NCBI GenBank assembly: GCA_000729835.1
Contig: JFHB01000236.1
Coordinates: forward strand, 1 to 44,974
Direction of reading: 5' to 3'
Length of the DNA: 44,974 bases
Source of the DNA: Atkinsonella hypoxylon
Taxonomy: Eukaryota > Ascomycota > Sordariomycetes > Hypocreales > Clavicipitaceae
A program made the position numbers and the translations under genes. Below the pieces are notes generated by a model. That model made no database searches, was not told the DNA's origin, and was given only the letters and a program-made list of their open reading frames with translations. Positions 24,921 through 36,456 of this stretch are shown in pieces (within the stretch, counting starts at the first letter, position 1; each line of letters opens with the position of its first letter).

Positions 24921-27900
24921 ATAAAGAGCGTTAAATTAGCTATTAAAACCCTTAAAATAGCACTAAAAGGAACAGGCAAGGGAAAGAGCATAAGCCCTAA
25001 ACGGGGTAGTAGTTCTAGTACACTAGCTACAGCTGCTGCTACTAGCTTTCCTGGTCTAGCAAGGTCCCCCCCTCAGCTAGTAGATTCCTCTTCTAATAAA
25101 GAAGATTATACAGCTAAGAAGGCTCTAAAAGAAGCTAGATTAGCTTCTAAAAGAGTAGTGCAAGTCTATAATGTTTAAGCTAATCTAAAAGCTTAAATAG
25201 ATAAGCAACAAGAGACCCTAAATAGATTTATTAGGTATAGTGAAGTAAAACAAAGCTAAAATGAAGGTAATATAGCTAATTTACTAAGTAAATTAGATAC
25301 TATAATTACATCTATAGGTAATCTCTCTATAGAGTCTCCCTCTAAGGTAGTAGATTCTATTACTTCTAAAAGAGCTTCTAAAGTCTCTTTTAAAGCCCCT
25401 AAACCTTCTAGTTCCTCTAATAGTGCTACTTTTCTGCCTACTTTTAATAAAGGCACTATAAAAGAGTTAAATAAGAAGGTCCACTCTATTTTAGAGGCTG
25501 CTAAGCTAAAAGGCCCTAAAAATTTTAAACAGTAGAAGCAAGCTTTAACTATTTAATTTAGGGCACTAGAATTCCCTTAATTTATTAATAATCCTAGTAT
25601 AGCTAGTACTTTAGTAGATTTAGAATAAGCTATTATCCTTATAATTATAAGAGATAGTTGCTAATCTAGACCTTAAGCTGCTATAAGCTAGCATAAGTCC
25701 CCTATAGATACCTATAACGTTCTAGTTAGGCAGTATTTGCAGAGTGCTGAAATATAATGTAGTACGCTATATGCTAGTTATTACAACTTATTGTTTTCGA
25801 ACTATAAGGGATCTTTAGAGGCCTTTAATGCTAAATTTAATAATTTACTAGCTAGATTACAGCTCTATAGTATAGCTATTAATCCTATTAACTAGGTAAA
25901 TTATTATATTAATGCTTTAAAGAAGACCTTCTCTAGCTAGGCTAAAAGGCAGCAATATTCTATTAGAGCTGCTAGAGCACAAGGTTTATCTGTAAAAATG
26001 CTGAATTTACAGTTCCTTATAGCTAACTTATTAGAAGAATAAAGAGATAAAAGCTCCTCTATATCTAAGGCTCTTAGTTATAAAGCTTCTAATTCTAATA
26101 GTTCTAATAATAATAAAGCTAACAAAGGAAAGAATCCTCCTAATTAGAAGAAGAATTCTAATTCTAATTCTAACGATTCTAATGCCTCTAAAGAAAAAGA
26201 TTAAGATAAAGCCTCTAAGAATAAGAAGAAGTAGAAGGGCTAAAGAAGAAGTAACAAAAACTCTAGGAATAAGGATAGAGAAGCTGCTTTTGCTATAGGT
26301 TGTTATAACCTATCTACTAGCAACCAGGATACTATAGATTCCAATAGTGAATCTAGCAGTTCTAGTAGTGATAATTCTTACGATTTAGATACGGAATCCA
26401 CTACTAGTGATACTAGTACTACTAGTAATAATACCCCTTCTTTTAACTATTCTAATGGAATAATTAAAAACTCCTTACTATATAATATAGGTTCTACCTG
26501 TTATATAGTTAACAATAAGGCATTTTTTAGGACTTTTAAGCCTATAAAAAAGGGTAAAACCGCGCCTATTGCTACTAGAGGAGGTCCTATTTATCCTAAA
26601 GGACAGGGAACTGCTGTATTCTAAGTACTAGTTAGTATAAATCCAGCTAAATACAGGCCTTTAGCTCTAATGGATGCTCTATATTGCCTAGGTTTAGATA
26701 CTAACCTAATTAGTAGTCTAAAGCACTATTTAATAGGGGGCACTCTCCTTAGAAATCAGCTATTTCTAGCTGATAGAAGCTGCTATAGGCTTCTAAATCC
26801 TAAAAAGTATAGTTTCTTTCTACAGCTTAAGGGGCAAGAGACCCCTAGAGTGTGTAAAAACTACGCTAATCTCTCTTATATAGGATTTCTAGCTAGCAAT
26901 AGTTATAATAGCAGTTATAATGCTAGTTATCCTATAGAGGTTTAAATCCCTTAACAGCCTAGTTTTAATCCAGAGAAATATAGCTAAATTAAGGAATTAT
27001 CTAATTTTAAAGAAGAAGATAATACTAATAACAATGCTATAGAGCTATTAGCCCTAGTTCCTAAACGGGCTCCTAGTTAGATTCCTTCTAATAATAGGGA
27101 TTTAGAAGGTCTAAATCCTAAGTTGCTGGATATTAGAGGAAGTGGCTGTCTAGATCCCTTAAACGAGGCCTGTAGTTCTTAAGAGATCTAGTAAGATAGG
27201 GAGCAACAGGAAGCTAGCTCTAATAATAATTCTAGTAACCCTATAGCTTCTTCTTCCTATAAGAAGCTCCTAGAATTAGCTGCTACTTAGTACGTTAGAT
27301 TAGGGCATATAGGACTCCCTTTACTAAAGAAGACTGCTTCTATTACTAAAGGTATTCCTAATTTTACAAAAATCAAGGAAAAGGATTTTAACTGCCTAGC
27401 TTACAACTAAGCTAAAGCTGTTAGAAGACCTAGCAAGCATGCTATTCCTAACCCCCCTAGATATTTAGATATTATAGAGGGAGATACCGTTAAAATAGAG
27501 CCTATACTGCACAATAAGACGCCTCTAGTTCTTTTTCTAATTAATAGAAAATTACGGTATAAGTGGTCTTTTAATCTAGCTAATAAAGAGGGTTCTACTC
27601 TCTATAGCTGTATTAAAGGCTTCTTTAAGGAATTAAAGAACTAGTATAACTACTACCCTAAACACCTTTATTTTAATAGTAGTATAGAAATTAATACTAG
27701 GTTGTAAGCTTAGCTATCTTCTAAGGGTATTTGCTTTAGCACCTCTTGCCCCTATATTTACAAACAGAATAGGCTAATAGAGAGAGCTATAAGGGTACTT
27801 CTAGACCGTTTGCGTGCTACCCTATAGTAGTTACAATTACCTCTATATCTATAGTCTTACATCCTTTCTGCTATAGTGGATTTAGTTAATACTACTGCGA

Positions 27901-30326
27901 ATAGTACTAAACCACTAAGTTCTAAACAGCTATATCTAGCTGATTTAGAGCCTTCTAAGACCTATAAGCCTGATTTTACTAAAATAAGGGCTATAGGCTC
28001 CTATTGCGAAGTTTTAATTCCTTTAGAACAACAATCTAGGTTGCAGAAGCTAGCTAAAAGAACTATTCCTAGTAGACTTTTAGCTACGCTAGGTTCTAAT
28101 GTATATCTAATATATATTCTCTCTAAATAAGCTGTTATAAAGACTAGCTTCGTTAAAATTATAGAAGGAATAGGTCCTATTTCATAGGGCATCCCTAAGG
28201 TTCCTATTGGTTCTATAGTGGATAATCCTTTAGAGGGAGAAATTAATAACTAGCAATTAGTAGATAATTATACTCCTAAGTATCCTTATCCTAGTTATCT
28301 AGATGTGCTGAATTATCCACTAGAACCTGTAGATTAAGCTCTTCTACTAAGCAACCCTATAGAAGCTGTAGAGGCCCTTAAAGCCCCTATATCTATAGAA
28401 GCCCCTTAGGCTAATATAGAACCTATAGAAGCTGAAGCTGAATCTATTGATACTGATGCTATAGATTTAGATAGAGATATATTTTCCTTAATCAAGGATC
28501 TATACTTTAAGGTAAGGACTAAAGCAGCTATTACTTCTAATAGTAATAAGGATGAACTTCCTAATACGTAGAAGCAAGCCCTAAAAAGCTCTGCTAAGCA
28601 GCATTAGATAGAAGCTACCTATAGCGAATTTAAGCAGCTATTAGCTGCTGGAACCTTTAAATTTATAGGGAAAGACTAAGTACCTAAGGGCTGAAGAGTT
28701 CTAAAGAATAGGCTTATTTATAGGCTTAAAAAGGATAAAGAAAATAATTCTATTAAATATAAGGCCTGCCTTATTGCTAAGGGATTTATGCAAATAGAAG
28801 GTTAAGACTATCTAGAGACCTTTGCTGCAACTAGTATTCCTCCTAGCTAGCGTATATTATTAGCTCTTGCAGCTTTTAATAACTAGGAAGTTGAGTAAAT
28901 CGATTTTATAGGAGCGTTTTTAAATAGCAAGCTAAAAGAAGCTATTTATATAGAAATCCTAGATGGATTCGTTGAATTTGCAGAGCAAGCATCGCTATTA
29001 GTAGCTAAGCTACTAAAAAGCTGTAATTACAAGCCCTCTAAAGAGCAAGTAATTAAGCTAGAAAAATCCCTCTATAGTTTAAAGCAAAGTCCTAGAGAAT
29101 AGCAGCAAATTCTAACGGAATTACTTTAAAAGCATAGATTTAAACCTCTTATATTAGACCTAGTAGTCTTTTATAACCTAGCTACATCTACATATATTGC
29201 TACTTATGTAGATAACTGTCTTCTAATTGGGCCTGATTTACAATATATTAATAAGCTTAAAAAGCTACTAAATTAAGCCTATTTAATAGAAGATAGAGGA
29301 CCAGCAGAATTCTTTCTAGGTGTGCAAATCACCCGTAATAGGTCTAAAAGGTCTATTAAAATCCACTAATCTTAATACATCCTTAAAGCCCTAGAAAGAT
29401 TTAAAATGCTAGATGCTAAGCTAGCTTCTATCCCTATACAGCCGGGAATTCTAAAGCAACTAGTTATAAAACTCCTCTTAAAATCCAATTATAAGCTTTA
29501 TTAGAGCATAATAGGCACTATAATGTACCTAATGTTGCTAACTAGGGCTAATATTGCTTTTTCTGTTTAGTAGCTATTAACCTTCCTAGCTAAGCCCTAT
29601 ATAGAGCACCTAAACGCCTCTAAGCACCTCCTAAGGTACTTAAGTAGTACTAGAAGCTTTGCTATTATTTATAAGCGTTCTAGTCTACACCCTATAGGGT
29701 CTTCTTCTAAAGCTTCTAATAGTTCTATTAGTTGTAAAGAAGTACTTAAGACCCTCCTTAGTTATTGCAATAGCGATTTTGCTGGTAATAAAGTCTCTTC
29801 TAAATCAACCTATACTTATCTATATAAGCTAGCTAGTGGACCTATTAGCTAGAAATTAAAGAAAGCTAGTACTATTGCTCTTTCTACATTAGAAGCAGAA
29901 TCTAATGCATTATCTAAAGCTATAAGGGAATTAGAGTAGCTCTACAGCCTTTTTAAGGAGATAAAGCTGCCTTTAACTCCTCCTATTCCTATTAGGTGTA
30001 ATAATTAAGGCGCTATAGTTACTGCTTACAACTTAACGTTATATAGTAGAACTAAGCATACCCTTTTAAAGTTTAACTACATTAGGGAAAAGATTCGTAA
30101 AGGTATAGCTAAGGTTAGTTATATTAATACAAATTAGATGCTAGCAGATAGCCTAACTAAGCCTCTTGCTATTTAAAAGCATTAACAATTTATTAAGTTA
30201 CTAGAGCTTTCTAGCTAGCTTATAAAAGCAATAAAAACACTTAAAAAATCGAAAAGCAACAAAAAAACAGTTAAAAATCGAAAACAACAAAAACAATTAA
30301 CAATAACTAGTTATATTTAACTATAA
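24921..30326 (+). pseudogene. B gag-pol polyprotein remnant (copia)
   Basis: About 1,802 codons in one frame from a decayed start (ATA) to a TAA at 30324, with many in-frame stops but no net frameshift. Gag spans roughly 24921-26400 and ends in a Ser/Asn/Lys-rich tail; no gag zinc knuckle was seen. The protease box at 26481 reads YNIGSTCYIVNN (ancestral DTG). Integrase zinc residues start at 27288 (His now Tyr) with the CxxC at 27393-27404 (second Cys now Tyr). The second catalytic Asp is Asn in FLINRKL, while Glu in LIERAIR remains. The RT has IDFIGAFLN at 28899 and YVDN at 29205. RNase H has SDFAGN at 29772. The C-terminus is a Lys-rich tail. The longest open pieces are 26670-26945 and 27876-28130. 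Gag and pol appear fused, as in copia. Confidence 0.9.
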
Positions 30327-30460
30327 CTACTCTAGAATTGCTAGAATTAGTTATGTTATTTAGTGCTATTATTAGTACTGTATTTCGTTAGTTAATTCTA
30401 ACTTAGATATCCTTTAAAGGAGCTAAGTTGCTTATAGAACTAGTTACTTCTTACATTTCT

Positions 30461-30468
30461 AGAGGGAG
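30461..30468 (+). other. Polypurine tract of B
   Basis: AGAGGGAG immediately before the 3' LTR. It is identical in A2 and one base different in A1. Confidence 0.8.
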
Positions 30469-31168
30469 TGTTAAAAATAAGCTACCCTATATAGCCTATT
30501 TTTATGCCTACTAGTTGCTCTATTACGTAACCCTTATTAGGTCTTATTACGTTGATTTTTAGTAGAGATATTGCTGTTACTAGATGCAAAACATCTAGAA
30601 TTAACTAAGGCAAAGTTGCCTAACCTATAGTTAACTTTAACTGCGATTTTCTCTACAACTAGCAATAGTAGAAATTCAAAAAGTATACTATTTAAAAGCT
30701 AAGAATTAGGGCTATCTAATAGTATAATTGTTGGATAGAGTTGCTTATAAGGGTTACTTATTATTAGTAGAATTTATTAAATTGTGCATATAGGCGTCTC
30801 GTTTGTATAGCTATAAGTCGATTTTTTTGTTTTTATATAGTAAATCTTTTTGCGGAAATTATAAAGTAGCCTATAAGCCCCTTCTAGCGACTACAGCCTA
30901 CTGATATAGTTAGAGGGTCTATAAGGGACTAGAAAGATTCAAGATTCTACCCTCACTAACTTGTTCGTTACAGCGCTCTTAATATAAGATACTACTATTA
31001 TTATAGTTATCTACTGCCTCTACGTGATCTATACTATACACTACAGCTTAATTTAGGCCGCTGCTGCTTCCACTACGTAATAATTGCTAGGAGCAATTAC
31101 AGGTGCTAAATCTAAGAGACCACTACCCTCTTAGATATCTAGTCCTGTAATCCCTATTATTTTCAACA
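30469..31168 (+). repeat. B 3' LTR
   Basis: 700 bp, TGTTAAAAATAAGC...TTTCAACA. Its outer (right) half keeps C and G (CCTCACTAACTTGTTCGTTACAG is the pattern around 30952-30974) where the 5' LTR has T and A. The first half shows the reverse. Confidence 0.96.
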
Positions 31169-31173
31169 AGCTA

Positions 31174-31661
31174 TACAAGCGTTATACAGTAAATCCGCTT
31201 TCTACCTAATTTACAGTTAGGAGCCTATCCTTCCTTTAGAAGTTAAATTTCCTACTTAAAGGTTAATTAATTAGTTAGAAGTTATAACAACATAGAATCT
31301 CTTTAAAGTAAGAGTTAGAATGCTAGAACGAAAGGAAGTAGATATCTAGAAGGCTTATATAAAAGTCTTTACATTTAGGTAACGCTTAGCTAATTAAATA
31401 AACTAAAACTAAAAGGCATTATTGCAAAAGAAGAAAGATTAATTAGTTCTAGAAGATCTAGTCCTTATATATAATATATAAAGAGTTATAGATATATTAA
31501 TAAAGAAGAAGTTAGTAATACAATAGAATAGTTCTTTTAAAGTATATAGCTAAGCGAAAGTTACTAGCGCTTACTGTTTAGAGACCCTAGATAGTATAGT
31601 GCTTAATAAGACTATTTTTAAGGATTATATTAAGAAGTTTAGGCTTAATCTAAAGGGATAG
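31174..31661 (+). pseudogene. G1 gag-pol remnant, part 2 (integrase C-terminus)
   Basis: This continues the integrase frame of 23308 exactly once the AGCTA duplication is removed. Recognisable blocks are the KSAFYL-Y-x-x-EPILPLEVKFPT segment (about 31190-31260), a RMLERKEVDI-like helix (about 31318-31350), and a final LEDLVLIYN...KKKLVIQ-stop-N domain (about 31450-31530). These match the C-terminal end of fungal gypsy integrases, where the last block supports DNA binding. The first possible stop is TAG at 31659, but in-frame reading can be followed to about 32040, so the C-terminus may be longer. Confidence 0.8.
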
Positions 31662-34600
31662 TAGACTTCTACTGCTAATAAATAGCTCTATACCCTACAA
31701 TATACTGCTTAGTATAGTAAAGACACTAGTAACTTTAAGTAAGATACTAATAAATTATAGCCTACTAATGCCTAGTATAATATATTAGATTAAATAGTTT
31801 CTAAGGACTATATATTATAGCTATACTAAAAAGAGGATTTTAAGGATAATAACGCTAAAGTAGATCTTCTACTATAACGTTATCTAAAGTATATAATAGA
31901 AGTTTATCTACTAATAATACCTAAAGAAAAGCGTAGAAGCTATAAGGAGATTAACAATATTATTTAATTTTAGCAATTTACCTATAACTTTACTAAGATA
32001 TATAACTTATTATAGCTTTTATAAAAGCTAATACTATAGTCTCTATATCTTTAGCTTTAAAGAGAAAGGAGATTAAGTTTATTTATTTATATATTTAAGA
32101 CTAACTAAGATTTAATAATAGCATATTAAGATTATTTAAAGATTTAAAGCTAATTAGAATTAAGACTATAAACCTAGATTAAATAGAATATATAAAAAGT
32201 TTTTAAAGACTACTAAAAATAAGTATAGTTTTATTCTATTTTAACTAGAGAGGCTGCTTAGCCTTTACTCTTTTTTTGTTTTTTTTTTTATCTTTTAACT
32301 TAAGCAATTTACACTTAATTTTCTAGCAAAATTCTAGTAGTTCTAATATTTAGGGGAAAGGGTAAGGAATATTAACTGCTATAAAGGGAGAAAGATCCTT
32401 ATAAAGAACCTTCTAGAGCCTTAAAAGGATAAATAGTTAATCTACCTAGTCTTTACCCTAGAACGTTATAAAAGGAGTATTATAGTAAATCTAGCTGTAG
32501 TTACTATAACCTTTTGCAAATTACTACTTATAGCTTACAGCAGTAGAGCTACTCTAGATGCAATTACTGCATAAGCTGCTATAGACATCCTTAAGAGAGA
32601 TATAGCTATAAAATAGAAAGTAGATATATTCTTTAAATAAGGTAACTATTTAAAGATATATATTAGTGTAATAAGAGTAAAATACACTATTCTCTTTACT
32701 AAAGAATAAGATTAAAAGGGCTTTATAGCGCTCTTAATAATTAGTAAGTATATAATAGAAATATCTATAAGAATAAGCTATCTTAGTTAGAATAAAGATA
32801 AAGTTCTTAACGTTTAATTCTAGCGCAACCTTATATAAAAGGGAGCTTTCTCTTATAGTACTATTAATAAACTAAGCCTTAAGATTCTAATTGTAAAAGA
32901 ATTTAATAGCTCTTAGAGGTATATTAGGTATAGAACTCTATTAAAAAGCGACTTTAGTGTATATTAAGTATCTACTAGTACTAATATTATTGCCTCTATA
33001 GACTTAAAGCTTAAAGGTAAATTTATACTAAAGAGGTAAGGTTTATTAGTATAATAAGAGAATAGAAGTGTAATTAAAAGCTTTTTTATAAAAGACTTAC
33101 TATATTAATAAGCGTTATTAAAGGAAAGATATCTATTTAACTATTCTAAGAGAGAGTAACCTAATAAAAGAGAGCAGTAAAAGGGATTCTTTTATTAATA
33201 ATATTCTATATATTTATAAGATCCTTATAGTTTTAAGGAAGCTTTTTAGCTATAATTAAATAATTAAAGGTGCTAATAAAGGCAATAAAAAAGAAGCTAT
33301 ATAGAAAGGTAGTTATAAAAAGAAAGAAGAAAGATAAATATAATTAGTTAAAGAGAATATTATAAATTACTTAATAAGTTTATAGCTATTAAAGTCTTAG
33401 TATATATTTACTGTTAGCCTCTGCTAAATTATAATAATTATAGATAGCTGTTAACTAAGGATTTATTAAGATAATACTAGCTATAATATAGCTTATATTT
33501 CTACTCTTTCTCTCTCTTTATTCCTTTATTCTTATAATATTTTTATTATAAGTATCTACCTAAGCTCTTTTTTACCTTTAATTTTTTAAAAGCTATTTAA
33601 TCTCTACTGCTAAAATAGAAAATAAATACTAAAAACCTATTTTTAAGACTAGCTTTAGAGTTATATATAAGGAATAAATATATTACTTTAGAACGTTAAG
33701 GAACTTACTAATATACTATATTATAGTATAAGTCTATAAGCTAGTTAGCAATTTCTTTTGTATAGAAGAGTAAGATTAAGTAGATTTACCTCTTAAGAAG
33801 CTCTATAAGCGCTAGCTGCCTCTCTTTTAGTAACGTTTTAAGTAGCCTTCTTTTAGCCTATTACTTTATTAGAATTATAATTTAGATAACTTTAGGCTTA
33901 TAGAGTTAATATAGCCTAGCTAGAGTTTAGCAATCTAGTTTAATTATCTTAATAATATTTATAGCTTTCTAATAAAGTCCTTTAAGTAAGAGACTTATTG
34001 CAAATAGTTAGATTAATTCTAGCTTACTGCTATAGTAAGGATTATTACTTATAGGATTAAGTATGTAGTAGTTATCTTTAAGGAATCTTTTATAATTAAT
34101 ATAGAAGAGATAGACTAAAGTAAGATTATAAGACTTATAAGTTAAAAGGTATATAGGATTAAAGATAGATTTTAACTTATTTTCTACTGTTATAATATAA
34201 GCTATAACCCTTCTGCCTTATATAATAAAATAAGTAAGTAAAGACTTATTACTAGCTTTCTCTTCTTTAATAACTACTAAACTTATTTTATCTTTAATTG
34301 CTTAAAGGGATACTATTATTACTTTAATATAGAACCTAAAGGTAGAATTAAAAGGTTTAAAGCTATAGTCTATAGTTAGGTATAAACTTTATAGCTCCTT
34401 TAGTATTTATACCTATTCTAGGCAATTTTAGTACTATATTATAAGCAGAAGAGCAACTAGGAATATAGATATACCTATTTATCCTTCTTAATATAGACGC
34501 TTTATTGTTTAGTTAGGTATTTTCTAATTAATCTTATTAGCAATAGCTTATACAATATACCTTATACTTAATACAGCAACTATAGAATTACTTAAACATT

Positions 34601-34866
34601 AAGGAATAAATTTAAACTGCACCTTTACAACTAGGTTATAACTAATAACTCTATTAATTAGTCTTATAACTACTGTAAAGGTACTAATAGGGTTATAATA
34701 GTCTTGCGCGCAATAGTAGTAAATAAGCTTAGTTTTATAAATAGGTATACAGTTATTAAAAAAGCTAAGACTATAGGCTTTAACCTTAGCTACCTCTAGG
34801 AAGATACTATAAAGCGTTTTATCTTAAGATATTACTTGCAGACAACTAGTGGTAGAATTCCTGTTC
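31662..34866 (+). other. G1 post-pol region, unassigned
   Basis: About 3.2 kb inside G1 with no recognised product. A plus-strand frame from 32404 to about 33350 reads with stops at a density like that of the neighbouring pol, all TAA or TAG. Another such stretch runs from about 33600 to 34700. They could be remnants of an extra ORF after pol, a captured gene, or an older inserted element. A 19-nt T-rich tract at 32271-32289 is the only low-complexity mark. G2 cannot help, because its matching end is outside the window. No LTR, inverted repeat or RNA gene was seen here. Confidence 0.4.
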
Positions 34867-34996
34867 TAAAGTGTTACGTGCTGAATATGTTATATAGAGC
34901 TTGATACCGTCACTTCCTCTAACTGAGGTTGTAACTAGACCTTTTGGTGCAGTGGTCAAGCATTGCATCAAGGCCTGATTAATCCGTGACATAAAG
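34867..34996. mobile_element. 120-bp LTR-like miniature element with TAAAG duplication
   Basis: The segment 34872-34991 begins TGTTACG and ends CGTGACA, an inverted terminal match with one transition. It is flanked on both sides by TAAAG (34867-34871 and 34992-34996). TG...CA ends and a 5-bp duplication are the hallmarks of an LTR integrated by a retroviral-type integrase. No internal region or second LTR is present, so it could be a very short solo LTR, or one LTR of a TRIM-like family. It is clearly richer in C and G than the surrounding G1 sequence. It has an A-box-like word TGGTGCAGTGG (about 34951-34961) but no B box that I can see. Confidence 0.65.
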
Positions 34997-35972
34997 GAGC
35001 TTAATGCCTAGAAATTTACCTTAAGCAATTATAATTAAGTAATTAAATAGTTAATAGAGGTTAATAGATAAATGCTTATATAACTTTAGAAGAATTAGTT
35101 TATTGCTGCTGTTTAGTTTAATAGCGATTCTATTATCTATAATAGAACTATTAAAGCAGTAATAACAGTAAGGGAATAGCGTTTGTATCTTCTAACGCAA
35201 ATAAGTAAGCTTAGCTAGGCTCTTATGCATTATAAGCTGCTCCCTTTTGCACAAAAGAAGTCTTTAATTGTAACGTTTAAGGTGCTACTACAGCTTATAA
35301 CTAATTTATAAAGCCCTTTATTGTTACTACTGCTAGATAATTTAGAGGTTCTTGCTAGAATTTCTAGTATACTGCAAGATCTTATATAAAGAGATTAAAT
35401 AGAATCTTGCAGTAAGGACTAGCTTCTATAATAATTATAGGACTTAAAGCATTAGCTATTGTCTTTACGTTTTATAGAACTATTAGTGTAGAAGTAGAAA
35501 TCTAGGCAAAAGAATAAAGAGATTATAAGAACAGTAAAACAAGCACTTAGAGCTAAAGGATACTACACTATAAAGGATTAAATAGAAGCGTTAGCTTAAA
35601 GATATATTACTAAACGGCCTATAATAGCCTATAATCCTATTACTAATATAAACCTTAGTGTTATACTGCTAGCTCTCTTCTATTCTAGCGCTTAGCAAAA
35701 GATAATTAAGGTAAATAAGAGACACTATTTAATTATATCTAGAGCGACTAAATAAAGTGTAAATCGCTAAGAAAGAGTTGCTTATTATAAAGGAAAGCGC
35801 CTAGCTATAAGGACGCTATTACTAGTAAGAGGGACGCTACTATACACGCTAAAGACGCTAAAGCTATTATAGAAGATAAGAGAATTAAGACTTTAGGATT
35901 AAGGAAATTAGCTAAAGGGTTAAGTTACTTATAAGTCTTACTTTATAAGCTTATTTATAACTAAAAAGGTAT
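34997..35972 (+). other. G1 post-pol region, second part, unassigned
   Basis: About 1 kb between the miniature element and the 3' LTR. One frame near 35000-35600 reads as a Lys/Arg/Gln-rich, helix-forming peptide broken by TAA and TAG. I could not tie it to a family with confidence; a transposase C-terminus was considered and not accepted. The usual polypurine tract before the LTR is weak here (AAAAAGG at about 35963-35969). Confidence 0.35.
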
Positions 35973-36456
35973 TATATTGCAGTAGAGTTACCCCCTTACG
36001 CTCTTATATTAGCTTTATAAGAGATACTATATATAGGTTTTCTCTATAAAAGTGTGCATTGCCTAGACGTCTAAATAGTTTAAGTAAGTAAGTGCATAAG
36101 TAGCTTCTGCTAATTCTTTTTAGGCTTTTGCTCTTTTAATTAATTAATATCTTTTAGCCTACTTTAATTTATAACACTTAACGCTTAAGAGATATTACTT
36201 TACTACTAGTAACACTTTCTCTAACTCTTTAGTATATTTAGCTCCTTTTGCGTATATATATCTTCTAAGCTGTAATCAATATTTTATTTCTGCCTTTTTA
36301 GACTATTTAATCTTCTTGCCTGTTATTGTTTAATAGCATACACTAACAAATATCTCGCTCTCTTTACTAATTCTTTTCGATCTTAACGTGCGCTACATCG
36401 TTACCTGCTTTAGTGTGGGCTGCATGGTCATTTGGGGGTTTGGTTTTGAGTCGACA
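35973..36456 (+). repeat. G1 3' LTR
   Basis: 484 bp. The inner end is decayed (TATATTGCAGTAGAG) and the outer end well kept (GGGTTTGGTTTTGAG then TCGACA), the mirror image of the 5' LTR. A2 gag sequence resumes at 36457. Confidence 0.93.

Larger units (their letters stand above)
23309..31168 (+). mobile_element. Copia element B, youngest complete insertion
   Basis: 7,860-bp Ty1/copia element on the plus strand with two 700-bp LTRs, primer-binding site, leader, a single gag-pol frame and a polypurine tract, all in standard order. It sits within the integrase gene of G1 and is itself uninterrupted, so it is the innermost of the five layers. It is of the same family as A1 and A2 but opposite in orientation to both. 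It has been through RIP as well, so it is also inactive. Confidence 0.97.
16727..36456 (+). mobile_element. Gypsy element G1, split by copia element B
   Basis: Ty3/gypsy element on the plus strand with 484-bp LTRs at 16727-17210 and 35973-36456. Without B it is 11,865 bp, large for this group. The flanks are GGATAG (16721-16726) and AAATAG (36457-36462). They look like one target duplication with two G-to-A changes, because removing the element restores the A1 sequence around 4806-4815. The duplication may be 5 or 6 bp. gag-pol occupies 17875 to about 31661, with RT before integrase. A stretch of about 4.3 kb between pol and the 3' LTR is unassigned. Confidence 0.92.

Noticed and set aside
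32271..32289. T-rich tract that could be the reversed poly(A) tail of a LINE or SINE
   Set aside because: No target duplication, no RT or endonuclease motif, and no Pol III box next to it. A simple tract in AT-rich DNA is enough.
34951..34961. A-box-like TGGTGCAGTGG suggesting a tRNA-derived SINE or tRNA gene
   Set aside because: No B box within the expected distance and no cloverleaf. The LTR-type ends and duplication explain the segment better.
34997..35900. Possible C-terminus of a pogo/Fot1-type transposase
   Set aside because: A Lys/Arg-rich helical stretch looked vaguely similar, but no DDE motif, terminal inverted repeat or TA duplication was found.
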